A stretch of 64,000 bases of DNA, taken from NCBI GenBank assembly GCA_035499295.1, contig DATJZG010000170.1:1-64000 (forward strand), read 5' to 3'. Shown here in pieces: positions 25,500-34,172 of this stretch (position 1 is its first letter; each line of letters begins with the position of its first letter). The position numbers and the translations under genes were made by a program. This DNA is from DATJZG01 sp035499295 (GTDB lineage: Bacteria > Myxococcota > Myxococcia > Myxococcales > Anaeromyxobacteraceae). The notes under the pieces were generated by a model. The model saw only the letters and a list, made by a program, of their open reading frames with translations. It did no database searches and was not told the origin of the DNA.

Positions 25500-25777
25500 A
25501 GGAACTCGCAGAGGTAGGCGGCCGGCGCCGTCGCCTTCACGTCGAAGCCGCTCTTCGCCGCCACCTCGAAGCTCGTCCCGGCGGGGAAGGCGCGCCACGA
25601 GGTCTCCCCAGGGAGCCGGGCGAAGAGCTCGCCCGAGACGACGCTCATCCTCTCCGGGGCCTCGGTGGCGAAGTGGAACTCGCCGGCGTCGACCACCCCG
25701 GCGGTGTGGCGACGGCCGTTCCGCTCGAAGCCGATGCTCTGCACCTTCCCGTCGAAGTAGCCGTTGTGCTTCAGCAT
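25496..25777 (-). CDS. ppnP: Pyrimidine/purine nucleoside phosphorylase PpnP
   Basis: A 93-aa cupin-fold protein of the PpnP (YaiE, DUF1255) family, which is normally 93-95 residues. It starts with NGYFDGKVQSIGF and has GVVDAGEFHFATEAPERM, PGETSWRAFPAGTSFEV and the C-terminal AAYLCEF, all family positions. The enzyme splits nucleosides with phosphate to base and ribose 1-phosphate. GAGGAGG lies before the ATG at 25777. Tail-to-tail overlap with the MFS gene is four bases. Confidence 0.93.
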   Translation of the reverse strand: MLKHNGYFDGKVQSIGFERNGRRHTAGVVDAGEFHFATEAPERMSVVSGELFARLPGETSWRAFPAGTSFEVAAKSGFDVKATAPAAYLCEFL

Positions 25778-25825
25778 GGAGGCCTCCTCCTCGGTCCCCG
25801 GGGCGCCCGTCTTCCGCCCCACTCC

Positions 25826-26572
25826 TCAGGGGGGCAGGACGTACCACTGGCCCTTCGCGCCCTGCTCCCGGCGCAGGAGGGCCTCCTTCTCCATCGCCTC
25901 TAGAAGGCGCGAGAAGGAGGAGAAGCCGTGATCGCGCTCGTCGAAGTCCGGTTCGCGGCGGACGATGGCGGCCTTGATGGCGGAGGGGTTCACCGGCGCC
26001 GTGGCATTCGCGAGCAGGGCGGCCGCCGCCTCCCGCGCCACCACCGGGATGACCTTCTCCTTGGCGCGCTCGCGGTCCCTGGCGCCCTCCCCCCTGCGCT
26101 GCCCACCGGCGCGCAGGTAGATGAACTCGTCGCAGGCCTTGACGAAGAGCGGGCTCGTCGACTCCTTCACCGCCATGCCGATGACGATGCGGTCGTTCTC
26201 GCGGAGCTTGGCGGCGAGGGGGCAGAAGTCGGAGTCCCCCGAGGCGAGGACGAAGGTGTCGATGTGCTCGCGCAGGTAGCAGAGCTCGAGCGCGTCGATG
26301 ACGAGCCGCACGTCCGCGCCGTTCTTGCCGGCGCGGGTCGAGGGGGGGACGTCCACCAGCTCCACGCCCTTGTCGTGGAGCCGCTGCGTCGCCCCGGCGA
26401 AGCGGGTCCAGTCCGCGTAGGCGCGGCGGAAGACGACCTTGCCCTTCTCGAGCAGCGTGTCGAGCGCCGGCTGGAGGTCGAAGGTCTCCGCCTGGAGACC
26501 GGTGCGCGTCACCAGGTTCTCGAAGTCGACGAAGAGCGCGATGCGCTGGTCGAGGCTTTCCTTCTTCTTCAA
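25826..26572 (-). CDS. NYN-domain ribonuclease-like protein with LOTUS domain
   Basis: A 248-aa protein. The N-terminal NYN (PIN-like, LabA/DUF88) domain has its acidic metal site: Asp16 in LFVDFENL, Asp87 and Asp93 in GADVRLVIDAL, and Asp113/Asp115 in ASGDSDFCPLA. The C-terminal 75 residues (from about 170) match a winged-helix OST-HTH/LOTUS domain, ending WYVLPP. This pairing is found in bacterial and eukaryotic RNA-related proteins, so an RNA-cleaving or RNA-binding role is inferred. The start is TTG at 26572; there is no clear ribosome binding site. It is 48 bases upstream of ppnP on the same strand. Confidence 0.85.
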   Translation of the reverse strand: MKKKESLDQRIALFVDFENLVTRTGLQAETFDLQPALDTLLEKGKVVFRRAYADWTRFAGATQRLHDKGVELVDVPPSTRAGKNGADVRLVIDALELCYLREHIDTFVLASGDSDFCPLAAKLRENDRIVIGMAVKESTSPLFVKACDEFIYLRAGGQRRGEGARDRERAKEKVIPVVAREAAAALLANATAPVNPSAIKAAIVRREPDFDERDHGFSSFSRLLEAMEKEALLRREQGAKGQWYVLPP

Positions 26573-26647
26573 GACGGGGAAAGAGACCCCATCCCCGGCC
26601 CAAAGGCAAGTAGGGCCTCTTCCTCGCCTTCCCGGGCCGGCCCGCCG

Positions 26648-28183
26648 TCAGGGGGTGGTGAAGCTCAGGATCGCCCCCTGCGCCACCGCCTGGAGCGGAT
26701 TGCAGCTGTTGAACAGGGTGTGCGAGCTCGTGGCGCCGAGGAGGTCGTCGGGGGTGGCGATGGCGGTCGAGGAGATGGCCTGGACGTACCACACCGAGGC
26801 CGCCTGGCCGGGGAGGGCCACTCCCGGGACGCCGAAGACGGACAGCGGGGGCACCTTGAAGGAGGTGGCGGTGCCGAACGAGTAGACGTTGAGGGTGAAT
26901 CCCAGGAAGGCGTCGACCTCGTAGAGGATGCTGCCGCTCGCCTGGGCGGGGGCGTTCCAGCTGAAGCCCGCGCCGACCGGGTCCCAGTTCGTCGCCATGT
27001 CGACCGGGGAGACGTAGATGGGCGGGGAGAGGAGGTTCAGGGCGAGGCTCTGGTCGCTCGTCACGCTGGCGGGGAAGTCCTGGCAGACGAAGCTGAACTC
27101 GCCGTTGTTGGTCAGGCTCGGGTAGGCGAGCGGATCGACGCGGATGGTGCCCTCGGCGATCGACGGGATGGAGACGGTGGTCGAGGGGGCGGTGAGATAG
27201 GCGAGGGAGGTGAGCCAGTCCGCCTCGCCGAACACGAGGCTCACGTAGGAGCTCCCGTCGGTGGCGAGGGCATAGCCGGGGGGCGCGGTGGCCGACACCT
27301 GCAGCGTCTGCGGCGCGTCGACGGAAGCGAGCGTCACGCTCGCCGGGGTGTCCCCGCCGTCTGCGAGCGACAGGGCCGGGACCTTCCCGTAGGCCGAGTA
27401 GGTCTCGGGGTCGCTCCCCGCGCCCGCCAGCACGTAGAGGGTCCCGGCGAGCGGCGAGGGGCCCGCCCAGGGGACGGTGACCGTCCATGGGCTAGGGAGG
27501 GGAGCGGAGTCCTCGAAGTCGTTGCCGGTCTCGGGGGAGCCGAACACCGCGTAGTAGTAGGCGTCAGCGGCCCCGTCGACCGTCAGGTCGACGGCGGCCT
27601 GTGAGGGCGCGGGGCCGGTGTAGACGGCTGGCACCCGGGGGGCGAGCGTCGTCACCCCGTGGAAGACGTAGACGTTGTCGCCGCTAGAGTCCTGGATCAG
27701 CATGGCGATGTCGTAGGGCGGGGTCACGTTGGCGAAGGTGAAGGTGCCGTCCGCTCCCGTCGTCACCGCCGCGCTCGTGAGCGGCAGGGCGACCGGGACG
27801 CCGGCGAGCGGCGTGCCGTACTTGTCGACCGCCACTCCGCTCACCGTGAACGACGTGGCGGTGGCGACGAAGTTCTGCCCGGTGACGTCGGCCCCGTTCA
27901 CGGTCACCTGGAGGCTCCCTGGGGTGAAGCCGTAGCCGGCCAGGGTGGGGGTGACCGTGTAGCTGCCGTTCGCGAGGCCGTTGAACGAGTAGGAGCCGTT
28001 GGCCGTGGTCGACCCGGTCGCCTGGCCGGTGAGCGAGACCTTCACGCCGTTCGCGCCCGAGACGGTGCCGGAGATGGAGTAGGTCGTGGGCGAGGAGGAG
28101 CCTCCCCCGGAGCCCCCGCAGGCGGCGAGAGCCCCGGCGAGGAGGACGGCCCACGGAACCATTGCGCTTCGGCGAATCCCCAT
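26648..28183 (-). CDS. Cell-surface lipoprotein with carboxypeptidase-regulatory-like repeats
   Basis: A 511-aa lipoprotein: the signal peptide ends LAGALAAC with the lipidated Cys at 22, followed by a Gly/Ser linker. Two immunoglobulin-like beta domains of the carboxypeptidase-regulatory type follow. The first is YSISGTVSGANGVKVSLTG through YGFTPGSLQVTVNG; the second starts at FTVSGVAVDKYGTPLAGVPV. The remaining ~300 residues are low in charge, rich in Ser/Thr/Pro, and unidentified. Such proteins are usually on the outer membrane or secreted. It is monocistronic. Confidence 0.8.
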   Translation of the reverse strand: MGIRRSAMVPWAVLLAGALAACGGSGGGSSSPTTYSISGTVSGANGVKVSLTGQATGSTTANGSYSFNGLANGSYTVTPTLAGYGFTPGSLQVTVNGADVTGQNFVATATSFTVSGVAVDKYGTPLAGVPVALPLTSAAVTTGADGTFTFANVTPPYDIAMLIQDSSGDNVYVFHGVTTLAPRVPAVYTGPAPSQAAVDLTVDGAADAYYYAVFGSPETGNDFEDSAPLPSPWTVTVPWAGPSPLAGTLYVLAGAGSDPETYSAYGKVPALSLADGGDTPASVTLASVDAPQTLQVSATAPPGYALATDGSSYVSLVFGEADWLTSLAYLTAPSTTVSIPSIAEGTIRVDPLAYPSLTNNGEFSFVCQDFPASVTSDQSLALNLLSPPIYVSPVDMATNWDPVGAGFSWNAPAQASGSILYEVDAFLGFTLNVYSFGTATSFKVPPLSVFGVPGVALPGQAASVWYVQAISSTAIATPDDLLGATSSHTLFNSCNPLQAVAQGAILSFTTP

Positions 28184-28390
28184 CGCGACCCCCGTCGGTT
28201 CGATGCCCCGATGCCCGCGCCTCCACTAACAGGCTACCGTGGCGCGATCAACCAGCGCTTCCGTGACCGGAGCGTGAAAGCGGGGTATCCCGGGCGGGGA
28301 CGGGAGTTGCTTTGAGTGATAGGCGGCCTGCGCCACCAAGTGCCCGGCCTCCCGTGGGTTTCCACCGGGCCCACACGGGGCCCTCGAACG

Positions 28391-30184
28391 CTAGGTCCAC
28401 CCAAGCGGGTACCGGCCCTCCTCGAGGGTGGGTCGGACCACGGCCTCACGCCAGGAGACGACGTCGCCGGGTTCCTCGTCGAGGAGCTTCCGCAGGCGCA
28501 GGAGGTGCGGTCGCGACGCCTCGGACTCCTTCGCGGCGGCGAGGATCGCCGCCCGCGCGCGGGCGTAGGCGCGCGGGTGGGCCTCCTCGGCGTAGAGCGC
28601 GACGCAGGCGTCGGCGACCGGGTCGGGGCGGGACTGGAGGGCGCGCGACACGGCGCTGTCGACGGCGTAGGCCTCGATGGCGACGTCGGCGAGCGCCCCG
28701 AGCACCTCCTGACGATCTCCCAGGGCGGGGCCGAGCGACTGGCTCGCCACCCCCAGGGCGTAGGCCCAGAGCATCTTGTTGAGCTCCGCCACCCGGCGCT
28801 CGCGCGCGAGCCGGCCGGCGGAAGGCGCCGGGAGGTCGCCCCGCTCGACCGCCTGCGCCACCCCCTTTGCGAGGGCCAGGAGCGGGAACTGCCCCTTGAC
28901 GGCGCGCTTGAGGAGCGTCCCCGGGACGAGCAGCCGGTTGATCTCGTTCGTGCCCTCGAAGATGCGGTTCACGCGGTTGTCCCGGTAGGTGCGCTCTATG
29001 GGGTACTCCTCCACGAAGCCGTACCCTCCGTGGATCTGGACCCCCTCGTCGGCCACGTCGGAGAGGGCCTCCGAGCCCCACACCTTGAGGATGGAGGCCT
29101 CGACGCTGTACTCCTCCACCGCCGCGATGAGGTCGCGCTCGGACGCCTCGGACCCGGTGGGGGCCCCCGCGGCCGCCACCCGCCGGTCGATGAGCCCGGT
29201 GGTGCGATAGCTCATCGCCTCGCCGACGTAGGCGAGGGACGCCATGCGGGCGAGCTTCTCGCGGACGAGACCGAACTCGGCGATGGGCCGGCCGAAGGCC
29301 TTGCGCTCCCGGGCGTAGGAGGCCGAGAGGGCGAGCACGTTCCGGCAGCCGGCGACGCAGGTGGCCCCGAGCTTGAGCCGGCCGATGTTGAGGATGTTGA
29401 AGGCGATGCGGTGCCCCTTGCCCACCTCGCCGAGGAGGTTCTCGAAGGGGACCTGGGCGTCCTCGAAGACGAGCGGGCAGGTGGAGCTGCCGCGGATGCC
29501 CATCTTGTGCTCCTCGGGCCCGACGCTGAAGCCGGGGGTGTTCCGCTCCACCACGAAGGCGCTGAAGTGCTCCCCGTCGACCTTGGCGAACACCACGAAG
29601 ACGTCGGCGAAGCCGGCATTCGAGATCCACTGCTTCGTGCCGTTCAGGATCCAGTGCTTCCCGTCCGGGGAGAGGGCGGCGCGCGTCTTCGCCGCGAGCG
29701 CGTCGGAGGCCGAGGAGGGTTCCGAGAGCGCGTAGGCTGCGGCGAACTCGCCCGTGCCGAGCTTGGGGAGGAAGCGCGCCTTCTGGGCCGCGTTCCCGAA
29801 GTAGACGATGGGGAGGCTCCCGATGCCGACCTGGGCGCCGAAGATGACCGACCAAGCACCCACCACCGTCATGGCCTCGGCCACGAGCACGCTCGTCGTC
29901 ATGCCCTGGGAGAGCCCCCCGTGCTCCTCGGGCAGGTCGAGGGAGAGAAAGCCGAGCTCCCCCGCCTCCCTCAGGAGCCGGCGCACGATCGCGAAGTCCT
30001 TGCGCTCGATGGCGTCGACGCTCGCGAGCACCCGCTCCCGGGCGAACTTGTGCGCCGCGCGGTAGAACTCGCGTTGCTCGGGGGTGAAATCGCCCGGCGT
30101 CAGGATGGGCCTCTCGCCCGCTCGCTCGAGGAGGAAACCGCCGCCCGGGGGCGAGGGCGACAGGGAGGACGGCTGTGCCGGCAT
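28391..30184 (-). CDS. Acyl-CoA dehydrogenase, long form
   Basis: A 597-aa flavoprotein, longer than classic acyl-CoA dehydrogenases (about 380 aa) by a C-terminal domain of about 170 residues as in the very-long-chain type. Family motifs are present: YALSEPSSASDA near the FAD/substrate site, GTKQWISNAGFADVFVVFAK, RKAFGRPIAEF and the GGYGFVEEYPIERTYRDNR block with FEGTNEINR. It oxidises acyl-CoA to enoyl-CoA, passing electrons to ETF. ACAGGAGGC precedes the ATG. It is divergent from the M13 peptidase gene, with two palindromes between them. No ETF or thiolase gene is nearby. Confidence 0.93.
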   Translation of the reverse strand: MPAQPSSLSPSPPGGGFLLERAGERPILTPGDFTPEQREFYRAAHKFARERVLASVDAIERKDFAIVRRLLREAGELGFLSLDLPEEHGGLSQGMTTSVLVAEAMTVVGAWSVIFGAQVGIGSLPIVYFGNAAQKARFLPKLGTGEFAAAYALSEPSSASDALAAKTRAALSPDGKHWILNGTKQWISNAGFADVFVVFAKVDGEHFSAFVVERNTPGFSVGPEEHKMGIRGSSTCPLVFEDAQVPFENLLGEVGKGHRIAFNILNIGRLKLGATCVAGCRNVLALSASYARERKAFGRPIAEFGLVREKLARMASLAYVGEAMSYRTTGLIDRRVAAAGAPTGSEASERDLIAAVEEYSVEASILKVWGSEALSDVADEGVQIHGGYGFVEEYPIERTYRDNRVNRIFEGTNEINRLLVPGTLLKRAVKGQFPLLALAKGVAQAVERGDLPAPSAGRLARERRVAELNKMLWAYALGVASQSLGPALGDRQEVLGALADVAIEAYAVDSAVSRALQSRPDPVADACVALYAEEAHPRAYARARAAILAAAKESEASRPHLLRLRKLLDEEPGDVVSWREAVVRPTLEEGRYPLGWT

Positions 30185-30198
30185 GGGATTGCCTCCTG

Positions 30199-30214
30199 TT
30201 GATTCTGGAGTCAA
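30199..30214. promoter_or_regulatory. Near-perfect palindrome next to the acyl-CoA dehydrogenase start
   Basis: TTGATT-CTGG-AGTCAA is a 16-base inverted repeat with one mismatch, 15 bases ahead of the minus-strand start codon and just upstream of its ribosome binding site. A bound repressor here would block transcription of that gene. Confidence 0.4.
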
Positions 30215-30230
30215 TCCAAGATGCCGAACG

Positions 30231-30245
30231 TGACGCCTAGCGTCA
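30231..30245. promoter_or_regulatory. Perfect palindromic operator candidate
   Basis: TGACGC-CTA-GCGTCA is a perfect 6+6 inverted repeat, 47 bases upstream of the acyl-CoA dehydrogenase start and 111 bases before the M13 peptidase start. Palindromes of this general form are used by TetR- and MerR-type regulators of acyl-CoA catabolism; no regulator gene is adjacent. Confidence 0.5.
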
Positions 30246-30355
30246 AGAGGGCGCTTCGGGAAGGCGTTCCACAGCGTTCGCGGAAGAAGCCGGGGGTGGC
30301 GGCGGTTCCCGGCGAGGCCCCTCTCTCCCTCCCCGTTGGGGGCCCTGGAGGAACG

Positions 30356-32416
30356 ATGCCCCGGACTGCCCCCCTCGCCGCCGCCGTGCTCGCATGCCTC
30401 GCGGCCGCTCCCTCTTCCCCCGCGCCGCCGCCCGAGCCGGCGCCTCCGGCGGGAAAGGCGCCGGGGATCGACCTCGCCGCCATGGACCCGAAGGCGGACC
30501 CGTGCGACGACTTCTACGCCTACGCCTGCGGCGGCTGGCTCGCGCACACCGAGATCCCGGCCGACCGGGGCCGCTGGGGCCGGTTCAACGAGCTCGAGGA
30601 GAAGAACAAGGAGAGGCTGAAGGGGCTCCTGGAGGAGCTCGCCGCCGGGAAGGGCGACCTCGGCGAGGCCCGGCTCCGCAAGGCCGGCGTCTACTACCAG
30701 TCGTGCATGGACGAGGCGGGGGTCGAGGCCCGGGGCACGGCGAGCCTCGCGGCCGCGTGGTCGAGGCTCGAGCCGGTGAAGGACCCTTCCTCGCTCGCCG
30801 CCGCCGTGGGGCGCCTCCACGCCGAGGGCGTGGCCCCGCTCTTCTTCTTCCGCGCCGAGCAGGACCTGAAGAACTCGAGCGAGGTGGTGGCCGGCATCTC
30901 CCAGGGCGGGCTCTCGCTCCCCGACCGCGACTACTACACGAGGAGCGATCCCAAGAGCGTCGCGATCCAGAAGGCCCTCGTCGCCCACGTGGCGCGGATG
31001 CTCGAGCTCGCCGGCGTGGAGCGGGCGCGGGCGGAGAAGGAGGCGGGCGCCGTCTACGACCTGGAGCGGTCGCTGGCGGAGCCCCAGTGGACGCGGGTGG
31101 AGCTCCGGGACCCGAGGAACCTCGACCACCGCCTCGACCTCTCGAGCCTCGAGAAGTTGGCGCCGCGCTTCCCGTGGCGTCCCTACCTCGAGGCGGTGGG
31201 AGCCCCGGGGGTCCGCGCCTTCCTCGCCACCACCCCCAAGGCGCTCGCCCGGATCGACGAGCTGGCGGCGTCCACCCCGGCGGAGACCTGGCGGGCCTAT
31301 CTGCGCTGGAAGGTTCTCGAGCGCGCCGCCGATGGCCGGGCCCTCCCGCGGGCCTTCGTGGATGAGCGCTTCGCCTTCACTTCGCAGAACTTCACCGGTG
31401 CGAAGGAGCTCGAGCCCCGCTGGAAATTCTGCGTGGCGGCGACCGACCGGGCGCTCGGCGAGGCGCTCGGGGAGGCCTTCGTGCGCCGGTACTTCGCGGG
31501 CGACGCGAAGGAGAAGGCGCTCGCCCTCGTCACCGGGGTGCAGGCCGCGCAGGCGAGGAACCTCGCCGAGCTCGCCTGGATGGACCCGGCCACCCGGGGG
31601 AAGGCGCTCGAGAAGCTGGAGCGGATCGACAACAAGATCGGCTACCCCTCGCGCTGGCGCGACTACGAGTCCCTCCGGCTGGAGAGGGACGCCTACCTCG
31701 AGAACGCCGTGGCTGCATCGGCCTTCGAGATGCGCCGTCAGGTGGCGAAGATCGGCAAGCCCCTCGACCGCAGCGAGTGGGGGATGACCCCGCCTACCGT
31801 GAACGCCTACTACGACGGGCAGCTGAACGAGATGGTGTTCCCCGCCGGGATCCTGCAGCCGCCCTTCTACACCCGAGGTGCCGCCGACGCCGTGAACTAC
31901 GGGGCGACGGGCTTCGTGGTGGGGCACGAGCTCACCCACGGCTTCGACGACGAGGGGAGGAAGTTCGACGCCTCGGGGAACCTGGCCGACTGGTGGACGG
32001 CGCCGGTGGCGGCGGAGTTCGAGCGGCGCGCCGCCTGCCTGGACCGGCAGTTCTCGGGCTATCCGGCGGTGGAGGAGCTGAAGGTGAACGGCCGGCTCAC
32101 CCTGGGAGAGAACATCGCCGACCTGGGGGGGCTGAAGCTCGCGCTTTCCGCCTACCGAGCCTCGCGGAAGGGGAAGCCCCCCGAGGCGAGCGCCGACGGC
32201 CTCACCCCCGAGCAGCAGTTCTTCGTGGCGGCCGGCCAGCTGTGGTGCGGCAAGGTCCGCCCGGAACTCGCCCGGGTGCGCGCCCAGACGGACCCACACT
32301 CGCCGCCGCGCTGGCGGGTGAACGGGCCGCTCTCCAACCTGAAGGAGTTCGCCGCCGCCTTCGCCTGCAAGGCGGACTCCCCTATGGTGCGGAGCGAGCG
32401 CTGCGAGGTGTGGTAG
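30356..32416 (+). CDS. M13-family zinc metallopeptidase (neprilysin/PepO type)
   Basis: A 686-aa secreted endopeptidase. After a signal peptide and a Pro/Ala-rich linker, the mature part opens with DPCDDFYAYACGGW, the M13 start. The zinc site is HELTH at 524-528 (VVGHELTHGFDD) with the third ligand Glu585 in GENIADLGG. The substrate-binding NAYYD segment and the C-terminal Cys-x-x-Trp (CEVW) are both present. All catalytic residues are intact. GGAGGAACG precedes the ATG at 30356. It probably degrades peptides in the periplasm or outside the cell. Confidence 0.93.
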   Translation: MPRTAPLAAAVLACLAAAPSSPAPPPEPAPPAGKAPGIDLAAMDPKADPCDDFYAYACGGWLAHTEIPADRGRWGRFNELEEKNKERLKGLLEELAAGKGDLGEARLRKAGVYYQSCMDEAGVEARGTASLAAAWSRLEPVKDPSSLAAAVGRLHAEGVAPLFFFRAEQDLKNSSEVVAGISQGGLSLPDRDYYTRSDPKSVAIQKALVAHVARMLELAGVERARAEKEAGAVYDLERSLAEPQWTRVELRDPRNLDHRLDLSSLEKLAPRFPWRPYLEAVGAPGVRAFLATTPKALARIDELAASTPAETWRAYLRWKVLERAADGRALPRAFVDERFAFTSQNFTGAKELEPRWKFCVAATDRALGEALGEAFVRRYFAGDAKEKALALVTGVQAAQARNLAELAWMDPATRGKALEKLERIDNKIGYPSRWRDYESLRLERDAYLENAVAASAFEMRRQVAKIGKPLDRSEWGMTPPTVNAYYDGQLNEMVFPAGILQPPFYTRGAADAVNYGATGFVVGHELTHGFDDEGRKFDASGNLADWWTAPVAAEFERRAACLDRQFSGYPAVEELKVNGRLTLGENIADLGGLKLALSAYRASRKGKPPEASADGLTPEQQFFVAAGQLWCGKVRPELARVRAQTDPHSPPRWRVNGPLSNLKEFAAAFACKADSPMVRSERCEVW

Positions 32417-32476
32417 CGGGTGCGCTCGGGCTCCGGTTTCTTTCCCGGAGGTCAGGCTCGCGGTACAAGTGGGGAC

Positions 32477-32665
32477 ATGTCCGAGCCCACCGACAAGAGA
32501 AAGCAGTCGCTCTACTTCCCGGAGGAGATGCTCCGGGAGATCCAAGACGAGGCCAACCGGCAGGACCGGTCGCTCTCCTGGATCGTCCAACAGGCGTGGA
32601 AGGTGGCGCGCGGCCACATCGCCAAGATCCCGGGCGTGAACGAGCCCGCGCAGCCGAAGCCGTAG
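32477..32665 (+). CDS. Small CopG/ribbon-helix-helix-like protein
   Basis: A 62-aa protein with KRKQSLYFPEEMLREIQDEA followed by DRSLSWIVQQAWKVA, a pattern like ribbon-helix-helix proteins, where a short strand is followed by two helices. From memory it matches a small family (TIGR04563) typical of myxobacteria such as Anaeromyxobacter, but I cannot search to confirm. GGGGAC precedes the ATG. Possible DNA-binding role. Confidence 0.78.
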   Translation: MSEPTDKRKQSLYFPEEMLREIQDEANRQDRSLSWIVQQAWKVARGHIAKIPGVNEPAQPKP

Positions 32666-32716
32666 GCTCGGGGGTGCCCCTCGGGGCGCGGTGAGAGGCG
32701 CCGCCCCGGACGCACC

Positions 32717-33223
32717 CTACTTCGAGCGCTCGATCACCCCGCAGGCGATCCGGGCGCCGGCGTTGCCGGCTGGATCCGTCTTCATGTCGTCCGCGTCGGC
32801 GTGGACGACGAGCGCGGTGCCGCCCTCGTGGAGGAGGGAGTTCGGCCCGGAGCCGAGCGAGGCCCCGGAGAGGAGCACCTTCGCCGACCCGCTGCCGTCG
32901 GCGCCGACGACGAGGTTCGGCATGTCGCCGGCGTGCGGACCCTCGGGGTTCTCGAGCCCGTGCTTTTTCGCCCCGGGATTGAAGTGCCCGCCCGCCGTCT
33001 TGAAGTCCGGCCCCTCGCACTTCCCGACCGCGTGGACGTGGAAGCCGTGCGGCCCGGGAGGGAGGCCCGAGGCCTTGAGGGCCAGCTCGACTCCCCCCGG
33101 GACCGCGACGAAGGTGGCGATGCCGACCGCGGTGCCGCTCGCGTTCTTCAGCTCCGCCCGGGCGGTCTCGGCGGCGGCGGCGCAAAGGGGCAGGGCGAGC
33201 ACGACCAGGGCGATGCGCTTCAT
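32717..33223 (-). CDS. sodC: Cu-Zn superoxide dismutase
   Basis: A 168-aa periplasmic enzyme with a signal peptide (MKRIALVVLALPLCAAAAETARA). The metal ligand pattern is complete: GFHVHAVGKCEG (two His), GGHFNPGAKKHG (His), PHAGDMPNLVV (His, Asp) and ALVVHADADD (His). The GKCEG cysteine should form the usual disulfide with the C-terminal IACGVI. It converts superoxide to peroxide and oxygen. GGAGGTC lies before the ATG at 33223. Confidence 0.95.
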   Translation of the reverse strand: MKRIALVVLALPLCAAAAETARAELKNASGTAVGIATFVAVPGGVELALKASGLPPGPHGFHVHAVGKCEGPDFKTAGGHFNPGAKKHGLENPEGPHAGDMPNLVVGADGSGSAKVLLSGASLGSGPNSLLHEGGTALVVHADADDMKTDPAGNAGARIACGVIERSK

Positions 33224-33430
33224 TCGGGCGACCTCCGTCACGGGTCTTGAGGGAAGCGTGGAAAGAAGACTCTTCCGAGCCTATGCGCTCGCGCTCGTCC
33301 GTGCATCTCACATTCCGGGGCCGGACACTTGCGTTCGACCTGGATCCCGATCAAGAAAGGAGTGCCCGGCCCTACTCCGAACGGGGCAGAGGGCCTCGGT
33401 TTCACAAAGGAAAGCCGGAAGGCCTGTCCC

Positions 33431-33449
33431 GGTCACCCTGAGAGTGACC
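33431..33449. promoter_or_regulatory. Inverted repeat upstream of the lipoprotein-cytochrome assembly operon
   Basis: GGTCAC at 33431-33436 pairs with GTGACC at 33444-33449 across a seven-base spacer, 64 bases before the first gene of the operon. It may be an operator or a leader hairpin. Confidence 0.3.
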
Positions 33450-33512
33450 CCTTCCGGTGAACGAGAGAGCCCGCTCGACTTGCGGGTTAGAGGCAGGCCG
33501 CCAGGAGAGTCG

Positions 33513-34172
33513 ATGAGGCACAAAGCACATCTCGCGGGGGAGGGGCCCGCCGGGTCCGCGAGGGCCCTAGGGGCCGTCCTCGCGGCCCTCGCCCTCGTCG
33601 CGGCGGGGTGCCGCCGCGACGAGGTCACGCGCGCCAAGGTGCCGAAGGGCTCCGGGGGCGAGGCGGCGATGCCCGGGGCGTCGATGCCGCCCCCCGGCGT
33701 CGCCTCCGGGCCGAACGCCGGAGTTCCCCCGCCGCCCGCGCCGCCGGCCTCGGGAGCGCTGCGATGGACGCTGCCCAAGGGATGGACGGAAGCGGGCAGG
33801 AGCGCGATGCGCTACGCCACCCTCAAGGTGCCGGCGGCGGGCAAGGTCGACGTCTCGGTGGTGGTCCTGCCGGGGCCGGCGGGCGGCGAGCTCGCCAACG
33901 TGAACCGGTGGCGCGGACAGATCGGGCTCGCCCCTATCGACGAGGGGGCGCTCGCGACGGCGCGCCAGCCGGTCCGTTCGAAGGCCGGGGAGATCTCGCT
34001 CTACGACTTCACGAGCGAGGGGCAGGTGAAGACCCGCATGATCGCCGGCCTGCTCTCCGTCGACGGAAATACCTGGTTTCTGAAGATGGTTGGGGATTCG
34101 GCGCCCGTCGGGGCGACGCGCCCCGAGTTCCTGCACTTCTTGGAGAGCCTCCGCCTTGGCCAAGCCGACTAA
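33513..34172 (+). CDS. Lipoprotein heading the cytochrome c assembly operon
   Basis: A 219-aa lipoprotein with lipobox LVAAGC (Cys at about 33). A Pro/Gly-rich linker follows, then a domain of about 130 residues beginning LRWTLPKGW and containing ELANVNRWRGQIGLAPI. The function of this domain is not known to me. The gene's end overlaps the TTG start of resB by 17 bases, so it is translated together with the ResB-CcsA genes and probably acts on the same periplasmic side, perhaps as an accessory factor in cytochrome c assembly (inference). GGAGAG precedes the ATG. Confidence 0.78.
   Translation: MRHKAHLAGEGPAGSARALGAVLAALALVAAGCRRDEVTRAKVPKGSGGEAAMPGASMPPPGVASGPNAGVPPPPAPPASGALRWTLPKGWTEAGRSAMRYATLKVPAAGKVDVSVVVLPGPAGGELANVNRWRGQIGLAPIDEGALATARQPVRSKAGEISLYDFTSEGQVKTRMIAGLLSVDGNTWFLKMVGDSAPVGATRPEFLHFLESLRLGQAD

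Noticed and set aside
28391..32617. Single 1408-codon minus-strand frame joining acyl-CoA dehydrogenase to sequence opposite the M13 peptidase
   Set aside because: The homology and ribosome binding site place the acyl-CoA dehydrogenase start at 30184; the upstream part is antisense to a clearly coding peptidase gene.
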